A DNA stretch of 64,000 nucleotides from Ichthyophis bannanicus (taxonomy: Eukaryota; Chordata; Amphibia; Gymnophiona; Ichthyophiidae): positions 1,244,231,523 through 1,244,295,522 of the forward strand of contig CM066033.1 in assembly GCA_033557465.1 (NCBI GenBank), given 5' to 3'. Position numbers and translations under genes: made by a program. Below the pieces are notes generated by a model that was given only the letters and a program-made list of their open reading frames with translations, was not told the DNA's origin and made no database searches. Each line of letters starts with the position of its first letter. Within the stretch, counting starts at the first letter, position 1. Below are positions 1 to 9,660 of the stretch, piece after piece.

Positions 1-1380
1 ACATCCAAAGCAAGTCGGTTCTTCAGTCGAAGAAAGGAAAGGATGTCAGAAGGCTTGGATGCCCTGGTCCAGAAGTGGCCTTCGGAAGGTCTCCTGTACA
101 TGTTCCCGCCCTGGGCCCTCATAGGGAGAGTTCTAAGACGAATAGAGGCCCATCCAGGTCTGGTAATACTCATAGCTCCGGATTGGCCTCGTCGCCCATG
201 GTATGCAGACCTGGTGAGACTAACGGCTCATCGCCCTTGGAGGCTCCCCGACAAAGGATTTGCTACGGCAGGGTCCTGTACTCATGCCCCACATGCATCA
301 ATTCTCGCTTACGGCTTGGCCCTTGAGAGGGCTCGGCTCGTGAAGCAAGGTTACTCAGCTTCGGTAATTTCGACCCTGCTGAACGCTCGGAAACGCTCGA
401 CCTGCCTTTCCTATGTCAGGGTTTGGCGCATATTCGAGGCGTGGTGCGCCGATCACCATAAGAAACCCTCAGAAGCCTCAGTTCCGGAGGTGTTAGAGTT
501 CTTACAAGCAGGTTTCGAGAGAGGTTTGGCTCACAGCTCGCTACGAGTTCAGCTAGCGGCCATTTCTTGTTATAGAGGTAAGGTTCGGGGCAAGTCTCTA
601 GGAGATCACGCTGATGTGGGTAGATTCCTGAGGGCGGTCAAGCGCTTACGACCTCAACAAAGATCGGTGATCCCCCCTTGGGACTTAAACCTGGTTTTGG
701 ATTCCCTAACCAGGGAACCCTTTGAGCCGGCAAGGAGTTCCTCCCTAAAAGACTTGACCCTGAAGACGGTATTTTTGGTAGCTATTTGTTCGGCTAGGAG
801 GGTCTCGGAGCTTCAAGCTCTCTCTTCTCGACCTCCCTTCCTGTCCTTTTTCAAGGATAAGGTGGTCTTACGGACGGTTCCTTCCTTCCTACCCAAGGTC
901 TCCTCCCCCTTTCATATGAACCAAACAGTCTCGCTCCCGTCCTTCGCAGGAGAAGCACAGGAAGGAGAGAGTACCAAACTGCGTCTACTAGATTTGCATA
1001 GAGTGCTGAGACGGTATCTCTCACGCACAGCTTCTTTCCGCAAGTCCGATCGGCTTTTCGTTCAATTTGGAGGGCCGCACAAGGGGGAAGCGGCGGCCAA
1101 AGCTTCCATTTCTAGGTGGATCAGGGAGGCCATTGCCTCTGCCTACGTTCTCAAGGGGAGGCAGGTACCAACAGGTCTTCGCGCGCATTCAACTCGAGCG
1201 CAGTCGGCCTCCTGGGCAGAGCATAGCTTGGTTCCACCGCTAGACATCTGTAGAGTGGCTACCTGGTCCTCGCTGCATACCTTTTCCAAGCACTACAGAC
1301 TGGATGTCCAGAGTAGAGCAGACACCAGGTTTGCGGGTGTGGTACTTCGGTCTGGGTTGGCAAACCCCACCCAGGTATGA
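1..1380 (+). CDS. DIRS MT C-terminal part fused in frame to tyrosine recombinase
   Basis: One reading frame is open from the window start to the stop at 1380. The first ~95 residues match the C-terminal part of the MT domain seen in D4 (RFFSRRKERMSEGLDAL, FPPWALIGRVL, LVILIAPDWP). The rest is a tyrosine recombinase that would cut and rejoin DNA when the circular intermediate integrates. Catalytic signatures are all kept: SARRVSELQAL (first Arg), HSTRAQ (His-x-x-Arg) and LHTFSKHYRLD (His and Tyr nucleophile). In D4 and D9 the MT and YR are in different frames, so the in-frame join here probably comes from a one-base indel near position 245-290. The YR looks intact and could be functional. The true start is not visible; the first internal ATG is at 43. 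Confidence 0.85.
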   Translation, partial: TSKASRFFSRRKERMSEGLDALVQKWPSEGLLYMFPPWALIGRVLRRIEAHPGLVILIAPDWPRRPWYADLVRLTAHRPWRLPDKGFATAGSCTHAPHASILAYGLALERARLVKQGYSASVISTLLNARKRSTCLSYVRVWRIFEAWCADHHKKPSEASVPEVLEFLQAGFERGLAHSSLRVQLAAISCYRGKVRGKSLGDHADVGRFLRAVKRLRPQQRSVIPPWDLNLVLDSLTREPFEPARSSSLKDLTLKTVFLVAICSARRVSELQALSSRPPFLSFFKDKVVLRTVPSFLPKVSSPFHMNQTVSLPSFAGEAQEGESTKLRLLDLHRVLRRYLSRTASFRKSDRLFVQFGGPHKGEAAAKASISRWIREAIASAYVLKGRQVPTGLRAHSTRAQSASWAEHSLVPPLDICRVATWSSLHTFSKHYRLDVQSRADTRFAGVVLRSGLANPTQV

Positions 1381-1395
1381 ACTGCTCTGTTACAT

Positions 1396-1498
1396 CCCGA
1401 GAGTAAAGGGACTGGACTGGAGTTCTGCTAAGGAAAAAGTAATTAGTTCTTACCTGCTAATTAGTGTTCCTGAAGGAACTCCAGTCCAGTCCCTGATC
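1396..1498. repeat. D1 internal complementary region (ICR)
   Basis: It begins after the conserved CTGTTACATCCC just downstream of the YR stop. First comes the reverse complement of a left terminus (GGACTGGAGTTCTGCTAAGG), then at once the reverse complement of the right terminus (AAAGTAATTAGTTCTTACC). This is the joined-ends arrangement typical of DIRS elements, where the ICR is thought to guide circularisation. Confidence 0.85.
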
Positions 1499-1822
1499 CC
1501 GCCCAGGTTCGGTTTTCTAGTGGTCAGAAGGGAATAAAGGACCGAAGTCGAGGCACGGAGCGGGGGCGGAAGCTGAAAACTCCGGTAGGAAGAGCCCCAG
1601 CGGTGGGGCTAAGGGCTAGGGAGGTTCGGGGAGGAGTGTCCAAAGGCTGGGTCGGCCTCGGGTGAGCCTTCTCCTTCCCTCCCCTCCCTCCCTTACCACT
1701 GTTCTGTCAGTCTTTTTTTTTTTTTTTTTTTTTAAAAGTACTTTGGTTTCCTGTTTCGTTAGTTTTGAGTTTGTTTTACGCATTATAGTTATGGGTACCT
1801 GTCAGGACTGCTTTTTCATCAG
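1499..1822. other. D1 spacer between ICR and right ITR
   Basis: Non-coding spacer of the DIRS element. It contains a GC-rich stretch, a CCCTCCC-type pyrimidine run near 1680 and a T homopolymer at about 1711-1733. No gene is seen. Other copies carry different simple repeats at the same place (A-run in D3, CT-run in D4). Confidence 0.6.
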
Positions 1823-1990
1823 ATTACTGGTGCCTATGGGTGGTGCCAGTGGTATTTATACCACACCATCATCAAAACGATGATGGGCTCAGCCTCCAAG
1901 CTGCTGGAAGGGTTGCACAACCCGAGAGTAAAGGTACTGGACTGGAGTTCCTTCAGGAACACTAATTAGCAGGTAAGAACTAATTACTTT
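1823..1990. repeat. D1 right inverted terminal repeat and right-end extension
   Basis: It is the reverse complement of the left ITR type seen in D3 and D4: ATTACTGGTGCC, GGTATTTATACC, CTCAGCCTCCAAGCTGCTGG and ACTGGACTGGAGTTCC in that order. The last ~30 bp (TAATTAG CAGGTAAGAA CTAATTA) exist only on the right side. Confidence 0.85.
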
Positions 1991-2436
1991 TTTAACTGAA
2001 GGAGAGGAGGGTGAAAATGTCACGTTTCATAGGATCCATATTGGAAACTGTTTTGGATTATCATTTTTGCCCAGTTTTAGATACTGAGATATCTTACAGA
2101 TCTCTTTGGCATCAGCTGATGACGGTTCAACAGTCTCCCCGACCCATCTTGGTTTGACTGTCAGGATTTTCACAAGCACTGCAACTTCTCAGCTTAGCAA
2201 GGGAAAATTCAGACAAAATGAAATTCAAAGACTACGAGTTATCTGTCGTTGGGAGTTTCTCTCAGTGTGACAATTGCTCAAGTTGGCTGGTATACAGTAC
2301 GGGCTACTGTTTCCTGCAAGAATGAGGATGACATATGAGAACCGTATTGTCATCTACCATGACCCTGAGGATTTAAAACAATTTTTGGACTCTTTTAAAA
2401 TGTCTTAAGTAATAAATAAGATTTAAAATATTTATT
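1991..2436 (+). pseudogene. L1-like ORF1 C-terminal fragment with flank
   Basis: Most of this stretch has no open frame. At 2295-2408 a short frame reads YGLLFPARMRMTYENRIVIY and then DPEDLKQFLDSF before a TAA stop. This pattern (Y-x-L-L-F-P-A-R ... an aspartate/proline step ... FL) is the C-terminal domain of L1-type ORF1 proteins, which bind RNA. It is followed by an AATAAATAAG tail, as expected at a LINE 3' end. There is no ORF2 after it. The 5' limit is unclear; weak similarity may start near 2130. Confidence 0.5.
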
Positions 2437-2527
2437 AAGATGGCGACGGTAACGGACGCACGCCATTGAGGCTCTGAGTCCCGTTGATTTTGGTTATTTC
2501 TTGTACCTTTTCCTGTGGAATTGTTCG

Positions 2528-4137
2528 ATGCCGCATAAGGGCAGGAAACGAAAAGCAAGGCTGGCGACGGCGGAGGATTCGGGAGCAGAAAAACCAGCGG
2601 TTTGCGGTCCCATGGATTTCTTTCTGGAGACCGCCCAGAGAGGTGCTGCAGCTCCGGTGCACTCGCTAGGCACCCTTGGGGCAGAAGGAAGGTCCCCGGA
2701 CGCCGTGAGATTGGAGGCATCGTTGAGCCCGGAGCTCTGTATACCACCATTGCAGCCTGACGCCGCGATTATGCAGGAGGATCCTGTAGTAGTGGAAGGA
2801 GGGGTGTTTTCCGCTTCTGAGGAATTTCAACAGCAGTCTACCGGTTTGGGAGGCATCCCAGCCGGGCAGCTTTCTAAGGATCGGGCTGTTGGTGTGGTGG
2901 GGGCTGTGGAGGATAAAGCCCCGCGGTTTCAGTCTTCTCCGGATTCCTCTTTGAGTGCTCAAGTTCTTCCTTTTCAAGTTGCTGCTGGTGCCCAAGGACT
3001 CCCTCTGGAAAAGCTCAAGGTAGTTTCTTTTGATTCACTGTGGGAAGCCTTTTCAACTATGCATTTCAATATAACATCTCAGCTCCAGTCTATTTCCCAA
3101 CAGTTTCAGCTTTTTGGGCAACAATTGCAAGTTTTTGAATCGTTCATCCCATCATTCAAAAAGCAGCTAAAAACCATCCTATTCCGAGAACATCTCTGAA
3201 TAAGAACCCCCCCCCCCCCTATTTCTCTCCAAGAACTCCAACCCAGTAACTATGCTATCTTGTCAGTCTATATGTTCATCCCAAAAATCATCAATGTTGA
3301 GCCCCCGGTGATGGGCCCCCCCCCCCACATTTGATTCCCCCCCCCCCCTGGTTATATGTCCCACCGCTTTGACCCGGTGAAAAGCGGGATATAAATAGTT
3401 AAATAAATAAAATTTAGTACTGAAATCAATGCCAAAGTGGCCTCCTTTGAGGGGTCCTTAGTGCAGGTAAAGGATGTTTCCCAATCTCTGGTGAAGGATG
3501 TTTCGATTGTGCATAGGAGGTTGGAATTCCTTGAGAATAGTGCTAAATCTCGTAACCTTCGTGTGTTGAATTTTCCAAAAGTTCCGTCGGTTTCACCTTT
3601 GGAACTTTTTAAGCAGTTTCTTGTGACTGTTTTTGAAGGTTTTCAGCAGAAGCAATTCCTCCAATTTCCAAAGCCGCCTATTTGCCAACTACAAAGATTG
3701 GAGCGAAGGAGAAAACCTGTTAATGTCCTCGGACAGTTTGGATCTCTCTACTTTTTTGGAAAGGTCCCCTACTGCGGTGGGGATGACCACTACTCTCTTG
3801 GTGACCTTTGCCCTTGAAGCTGACCGAGACTGGCTCTTGAAATTATTTTTTAGGTCTTCCAGTAAGAAGTTCTTGGACTTGCAGATTAGAATGTTTCCTG
3901 ATGTCTCAAGAGCGACCCAGAAAAGAAGGAAGCAGTTTCTTATGTATCGTGCCAATTTTTATTCAGTTGGGGGGTTTATTCTTTTTACGTTTTCCATGTA
4001 AATGTCTTGTAAAATTATCTGGTAACAGATATATTTTCTTTGAGCCCTCTCAATTAGCCACCTTTATAAATTCAAAAAGTAGGGTAAACTTAGTGGCTAC
4101 TCCTCCCTCTTTGCCCCCTCTTGGGCCCCCTGATTAG
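2528..4137 (+). pseudogene. L1-like ORF1 protein, broken
   Basis: ORF1 proteins form trimers and coat the LINE RNA. The N-terminal part (from the ATG at 2528, ~223 codons) starts with a basic MPHKGRKRKAR and ends in a coiled-coil-like segment (LQSISQQFQLFGQQLQVF). An insertion then breaks the frame. After 3414 the same frame resumes (STEINAKVASFEG) and runs to the RRM core (LEFLENSAKSRNLRVLNFP). A frameshift near 3650 moves the reading to another frame (LEADRDWLLKLFF, FPDVSRATQKRRKQFL). A second one near 3950 moves it again (GGLFFLRFPCKCLVKLSG, FFEPSQLATF), ending at 4137. The order coiled coil, RRM, C-terminal domain identifies it. It cannot make a protein as it stands. Confidence 0.65.
3200..3413 (+). 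mobile_element. SINE/LINE 3' fragment inserted in ORF1
   Basis: This stretch interrupts the ORF1 frame. It has three long C-runs and ends with the tail GACCCGGTGAAAAGCGGGAT followed by ATAAATAGTTAAATAAATAAA. The same tail occurs on the minus strand at 7423-7471 and at 30199-30240, so it is the 3' end of a retroposon family active in this genome. The 5' part is not recognised. Confidence 0.6.
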
Positions 4138-4350
4138 GTGTCCATTAACGGTTAGAATGTTTTGCACTATTCTCTTAGCGTCTGTTTTATCCTGTTTGTA
4201 TTGCTTGGAAATAATTTTCCTTTGTTTTGTGACCCATCTTGCCTGGTGTATAGTGGACTTGTGGACTGTAAAAGGTCCTTTTCTGTACAAGTTTCTTTTT
4301 TGCTTGTAAAACTTTGAAAACTGCATAAATAAAAATTAAAAAAAAAAAAT

Positions 4351-5109
4351 TATTTCTCATCATATACTGTGATTAGAATGTGGCTCAAGTTCCAGTCTAT
4401 GCTGTTTAATGGCTTATGCTAGAAATAATGTTCTGGCTGGAGTGCTTGTGTAGAATGTATGTGACTCTAGGTGTTTGCTGGATGTGTCTGGGTCATTATA
4501 TGGATGGGTGAGTGGTTTAGCAAGTAGACAATAACTTTTGTGCTAGTTCTGCTGACAGTTATGGTCCCGTGGACACAGTGTGCGTCTATAATCTTTCAAT
4601 GTTCTGCTAATTTAACAGCCACTGAAATCAAGTGTGTGTTTGCCTTTACCTTAGGGTTAACAACTTCATTAATTATTACTTCTAATACATGTTTTTGTTA
4701 AATAAGAATTCTGCAGTATTTGCAGTGAAAGGTCTGCCTAATCTACAGATCATTTGAAGCCATTTGTCTCTACATTGATTTGTGCAGCACTAATTCATTT
4801 CAGTGGATGTAAGTTGGAATCTGAATCAATAGTCTACCCCAGCTTTACATTTGATTGGGGAACCATATGAGGTCTTAAGTTTTTTTTTTTTTAACAGGTA
4901 TACTTCATCGTGACTTTCAGTTTGCTAGCACAAAGTCTTAAGGATTCTGTTCTGAAGTGGACACCTCATGTACAGGAAAAAAAACCCCTCTGGTTTCAGT
5001 GTTGATGGCCCCAAGCTTATCAGAATTGTTCACAGCGTCATCAACATGTGCCTCACTAACAGACAGCTCAGTTTGTGACAAATGTTGTCAATCCACGACT
5101 TTGCTTTGG
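4351..5109. other. Unassigned AT-rich sequence
   Basis: No coding frame, repeat or structured element could be supported here. A T-run lies at about 4880-4891. It may be old transposon DNA beyond recognition. Confidence 0.4.
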
Positions 5110-5206
5110 TGCCTTCTGCTGTCAGCTAGTGAATGTAGTGTGGTATGATGCTGTTGTTTAGACTGCATCATACCACACTACATTCACTAGCTGACAGCAT
5201 AAGGCA
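5110..5206. repeat. Perfect hairpin (34-bp arms, 13-nt loop)
   Basis: The arm at 5118-5151 is the exact reverse complement of 5165-5198, with a loop at 5152-5164. A further paired TGCCTT/AAGGCA lies outside a 2-nt mismatch, so the foldback spans about 97 bp. The size fits a microRNA-precursor-like foldback or the core of a palindromic MITE. No target duplication could be identified. Confidence 0.85.
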
Positions 5207-5973
5207 CTCGGCTAAATTTCTCTCGCCATAGTTTTATGACTATTTACTTAATATGTTCAAACTCACACATTATAACTTTAACCTAAAGTGGATATTACAG
5301 GCAAAGTAGCTCCCTGAATGCGATAAACTGTGTGGGTGTATATGAATGTAATAGTGTGATGTGGTCAAGTTAAATGTATGGGATAGGGGTATATGAATTT
5401 ATTTTTAATATCCTTTATTTTGGAGTGAGTTGCCTTCTGTTCATCGATGGCTCGAGCCTGTTTGTTGGGGAAAGTATGGGACTGGTTATGGGTCTTTATT
5501 GGGGTTGTGTGTGTTTTGGGTTTTTTTGTCTTGTTACTTGTCTGTCTTCTCAGTTTGTTACTGTCACAAAGCCTATTGGTTGGCGAGGCAGTACAATATG
5601 TATGAGTACTGGTGATGGGGTTCTCAGTGGCTGATCCCTACATACAGCACAGTCCTTTTTAATCTGATGTGCGGTGCTTGCTTGGGAGGGTCTACCAGTT
5701 GTACTTGGGTCAAGTTGGTTCTTGGGTATCTTCTCCAGTTGCCTTCATAGAAAACATCAAGCTACAGGGCTCAGAGGTATCCTTTGGTGCCCAGGAGAAG
5801 TAGAGAAGTGCAGCTGGGGCTGTTGGCTTAGCCTCTGGCCTTATCTGGGGAGGTCAATTCCTTGCTGGTTGAAAGGTTACCTCTCAGGGCCTAGAGAGCA
5901 GTTTCAGCACTCTGGTCCAAGTGGTTCTCCCAAGGTGGTTGACGTGCCCACACAGCAGTAAGATACCCTACAA
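5207..5973. other. Unassigned sequence
   Basis: Short open frames exist but none resembles a known protein or a transposon ORF. Nothing else can be supported. Confidence 0.4.
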
Positions 5974-6168
5974 CAGGGGTTTTCAACCCAGTCCTCAAGG
6001 AACCCTAGGCCAGTCAGGTTTTCAGGATTCCCACAATGAATATGCATGAGATAGATTTGCATGTTCTGCCTTCATTGTATGCAAATCTATCTCATGCATA
6101 TTCATTGTGGGAATACTGAAAACCCTAATGGCCTAGGGTTCCCCGAGGACTGGAGTTGGGAACCTCTA
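5974..6168. mobile_element. Palindromic MITE, hAT-like ends
   Basis: The element is almost wholly self-complementary: the arm 6018-6062 pairs with 6079-6124 with few mismatches. Outer ends read CAGGGGTTTTCAACCCAGTC on the left and, reverse complemented, TAGAGGTTCCCAACTCCAGT on the right. Imperfect 8-bp flanks CCCTACAA and CCTTACAT fit a hAT-type target duplication. It has no coding capacity. Each arm carries an octamer ATTTGCAT or its complement. Confidence 0.65.
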
Positions 6169-6329
6169 CCTTACATAGTATCTGACGGCAGCATAGTATA
6201 TGATGCCTTGCTGGGCAAGATCAGCATGGTCCATCTATTCTGCCCAGCAAGGTGGCAAGAGTTAGGTGCACCTGCTGTTCTGTGCAGGTTGCCCCTCCCC
6301 CTGCCTTTGTTTAGGGTTGTACCTACCGC

Positions 6330-7835
6330 TCCATGTAGGTCACCCCTATTTGTTGAGATATTAGCGATAGTTATGTTTGTGTTTGATTTTATCCTGTTAC
6401 TATAAAGGGATCCACTGAATCTGTCCCATGCCATTTTGAATTCTGCCACTGTATTTGCACCCATCACTTCCATCTGTACGGCATTCCAAGCATCCACCTT
6501 CCTTTCATTGAAAAAGTATTTCCTAACATTGCTTTTCAATTTTACCCTCTTGCAGCTTCATGTTATATGCCCTCTAGTTTTACAGCTTCCCCATCTTTGG
6601 AAGAGGTTTGTTTTGTTCAGTAATACCCTTTAAGTATTTAAAGATCTGAATCATATCTCCCCTGTCCCCCCTCTCCTCCAGAGTGTACATATTTAGGTCT
6701 TCAAGTCTCTTCTCATAAGTCTTCTGATGCAGGCTCCAAATCATTTTGGTTGCCTTCCTCTGAACAGTTTCCAGGCTTTTTATATCCTTTGTGAGATATG
6801 GTCTCCAGAACTGAACACAATATTCCAAGTGAGGCCTCACCAGCAACTTGTACGGTGGCATTAGTACCTCCTTCCTTTCTGCTGGTAATTCCTCTCTGTA
6901 TGCAACCCAGCATCCTTCTGGCTTTTGCCAATGCCTTGCCGCACTGTTTCGCCACCTTGAGAACCTTAGAAACAATCACTCCGAGATCCTTCTCCTGGTC
7001 TGTGCACAATAACCTCTCACCCCCTGTCACATACAATTCCCTTGGATTTCTGCTTCCCAAGTGCATGAGAGTGCACTTCTTTACATTAAATCTTAACTGC
7101 CAAGCATTAGGCCATTCTTCCAGCTTTTGTAGATCTTTCCTCATGTTATCCACTCCCTCAGGGGAGTCCACTCTGTTGCAAATTTTTGTGTCATCTGCAA
7201 AAAGACTTTTCCTTTCAGTTCTTCAGCAATATCACTCACAAATACATTGAACAGTTCTGGTCCCAGTACCAAATCCTGGGGCACATTGCTAATCACCTTC
7301 CTTTCATCAGAGTGAGTTCTGTTTTACAGTCACCTTCTGTCGTCTGTCAGTCAACCAATTTCTTATCCAGTTTGCCACCTAGTACCCATTCCCAAGCTGT
7401 TGAGTTTGATAAGCCTCCTATTTTATTTATTTATTTAGCTGTATTTATATCCCGCTTTTCGCCGGGTCTATGAGGAACAGTATCAAAGGCTTTGCTGAAA
7501 TCTAGGTAGATCACATCCATCACATGCTCTTGATCTAGTTCTGTGGTCACCCAGTCAAAGAACTCAATTGTATTTGTTTGGCAAGATCATCCTTTGGTAA
7601 AACCACGTTGCCTTGGATCATGCAACCTGTTGGTTTCGAGGAAGTCCACTATTTGCTCTTTCAAGAGTGCCTCCATTACTTTTCTCGCCACAGAGGTAAA
7701 GCTTACTGGCCTGTAGTTTCTCACTTCTTCCCTACTACCACTTCTTTTTGTGAAGAGATACCACATCAGCCCTTCTCCAGTCCTGTGGAATTTCTTCTGT
7801 CTCCAAGGATCTATGGTGTTCAATAAGCAGTATGG
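6330..7835 (-). pseudogene. CR1-like reverse transcriptase fragment
   Basis: Reading from 7835 down: DWRRADVVSLHKK, then RNYRPVSFTSVARKVMEALL (RT fingers), then sequence around 7490-7520 for a YLDF-S-KAFDTVPH motif, the inserted tail, and further down LQKLEEWPNAWQLRFNVKKC, QEKDLGVIVSKVL and RKYFFNERKVDAWN. This order is the normal CR1 one after RT domain 1. There are several frameshifts and the catalytic FADD segment is degraded, so the enzyme is dead. The product would have been the polymerase for target-primed reverse transcription. Confidence 0.7.
7423..7471 (-). mobile_element. 49-bp retroposon tail inserted in the CR1 RT frame
   Basis: On the minus strand this reads CCCGGCGAAAAGCGGGATAT, then AAATACAGCTAAATAAATAAATAAA. 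It is the same tail as at 3363-3413. It sits exactly between the DTVPH and RLIK parts of the CR1 RT motif, so it is a very short 5'-truncated insertion. No clear target duplication is seen. Confidence 0.7.
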
Positions 7836-7849
7836 GTGGCCCCAGGAGT

Positions 7850-9660
7850 ACAGGGGGCCTCTTGGTACATAGTGCGATGTGCTGGATGAAGGAGGCCGTT
7901 GATAGCATATCAATGTTGCAACATTGTATACACACAAGTCCAGGAGTTCAATTCCCTCCCAACTCCCCCCCTCGCTCCTCCTTCAGTATCAATTTAGCAC
8001 ATCCCACCCGTGACCTCCTACCCCGCCAAAGAAAGGCATGACGTAGCTCTTTCATTTGATCCACCTCTCGGCATCTGACCCAGAGGGACAACATTTGCAA
8101 TTGATACATAATTTTCGGAAATATGACCATCTTGACGTGTGCCACCTGGCCTAAAAGAAAGCCAACTGTAAATTCCTCCACCAATCAGATAAGTGTCGTA
8201 TCTGTTGGAGCTCCTTCTGAATGTGGTTTTCTATATACCTCTCAATGGTCTACATGCAAATATATTCCTAAATACCATAGAGGGTCCGAAGACCAACAAA
8301 GGGTGTAAACTTGCCGGCAAGCTGGCCAAGGCACCCCCAAGCAGTCATGCCTCAGATTTGCCAATATTGATCCAGAGTCCAGAGAAGGATCCAAACCAGT
8401 CCAAGAGCTCACACAATCGTTCCAACCTTTCAGCTGCATAAGGGGTGCTGACAAGCATGTCGTCTGCAAAAAGACTGATCTTACATTCTTGAGGCCCTAC
8501 CCAAACCCCTGGCACCGCTGCTGTGTCCCTCAGCTGCACTGCAAACGGCTCCAACGTGAGTACAAATTGGAGTAGGGAAAGGGGGCACCCTTGCCGTGTT
8601 TCTCTGCTCAACCGAAATTCATCCGTTGAGCCTCCATTCACCCTCACTTAGGCCCTAGGCTCATGGTAAAATGCATGCATCCACTGCATGAAATGTTCAC
8701 CCAGGCCATATCTCGGCAAGACTCGAAAAAAAAAAAAAAGGTAGTCCCAAGCTATCCTCTCGAATGCCTTCTCAGCATTGAGGCTAACCACCGCCACTTC
8801 GGCCCCTTCGGACGAGTTGTTCAAAATAATGTCAACAATCAGATAATGACTTGCCGCACTCCTTCCCTTTATGAAACCAACCTGGTCTGTATGAGTTTAG
8901 GGGAAGTTTTCCCTAAGCTATCTCTGTACCAATGCGCCTGCCAGTATTTTTAAGTCCTGGTTCAAGAGCGAAATGGGCCTTTAGGCCTCTACACGCTCTG
9001 GATCTTTGCTCTGTTAGGTGCTGGTGATACTCCTTTCCATAGTCATCTCTTGATCGAAGGCTCCTCTGGTACAGGTGGCTTCCCCCATATCTCTCAAAGC
9101 TGGTACTACTGCCTCCCCCAAGATCTGATAAATTTCAGAGCCTAAGCCGTCTGGGGCTGGGGCTGGGGCTTTCTCCAGCCGCAGGCATTTAATACTTGAC
9201 AGTGTTTCCCCTGCTGTTAACGGCCCTTCGAGCCTAACTCAGTCCTTGTCACTGAGCTGAGGCAGGTCCAAATCCTGGAAGAACTGTTTGCGAGCTGCAT
9301 CATCTGGGGTTTGGCTTGGTTTAATGCCTGAAAATATATTGCATGAATTTTTCCCCAATGACTTTGGTGCTCAGAATCAAGGAGCCACCCTGGCTGCGCA
9401 GCCTTGTCACCATTCTAGTTTTGGTGGGCCTCACCAGATTCGCTAATTTGCCTGCTTTATCCCTCCACTGGTGGAGTTTATATTTGTAGAGTCGAATGCT
9501 CCACAAGGCACATTACTGTAGCGGCACATTGACTCTTGTTACGCTGTTCTTGAAGCTGTTTCTGGTGTTCCACCCATCTAATGCTGATGTACTTGGCCCG
9601 ACATCCAGCTCATCGAGTTTGTGCACTCAGCTTGCTTACTTGAATTCTTAGACCCAAAAT
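7850..9660 (-). pseudogene. L1-like ORF2 fragment (linker and RT), minus strand
   Basis: Frames on the minus strand give pieces of an L1/Tx1-type ORF2. From high to low coordinates: YKLHQWRDKAGKLANLVRP (linker after the endonuclease), broken sequence over the RT fingers, then RETRQGCPLSLLQFVLTLEP and ISLFADDMLV (RT catalytic motif, about 8450-8560), GSFSGLWINIGKSEA, and HVKMVIFPKIMYQLQML near 8100. The motif set differs from CR1, so this is a separate insertion from its neighbour. Many stops and an A/T-run near 8728 show long decay. Endonuclease and ORF1 are absent. Confidence 0.7.

Larger units (their letters stand above)
1..1990 (+). mobile_element. D1: DIRS-like retrotransposon, right half (family A)
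   Basis: The window opens inside a DIRS element. It holds the end of the MT domain, a complete YR, an ICR and a right ITR in the usual order. The left part (ITR, gag, RT, RNase H) lies outside the window. The right terminus is placed at about 1988-1990 because the ICR contains the reverse complement of this end. No LTR or DDE integrase is present, which argues against an LTR element or retrovirus. Confidence 0.9.
2437..4350 (+). mobile_element. L1-like element with ORF1 only (HAL1-like layout)
   Basis: The element starts with AAGATGGCGACGG, a typical LINE 5' end, and closes with AATAAA-like signals and an A-run at about 4333-4349. Between them only an ORF1 is found, followed directly by an AT-rich 3' UTR. 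No endonuclease or RT sequence fits in the space. This layout resembles mammalian HAL1 (half-L1) elements. A SINE/LINE-tail insertion (about 3200-3413) splits the ORF. A target duplication could not be defined. Confidence 0.6.
6177..7835 (-). mobile_element. CR1-like LINE, 5'-truncated, minus strand
   Basis: Broken frames on the minus strand give the RT and C-terminal region of a CR1/L3-type LINE. Its 3' end points towards low coordinates, with GGGCAGAATAGATGGACC near 6225-6245, a CR1-type 3' segment. A 49-bp retroposon tail is inserted at 7423-7471. The 5' end (endonuclease and ORF1) is missing. Confidence 0.75.

Noticed and set aside
7850..9660. Continuation of the CR1 at 6177-7835
   Set aside because: The RT motifs (RQGCPLS, LFADDM, KAGKLANLV) are L1/Tx1-type and the RT domain would be duplicated, so it is a different element.
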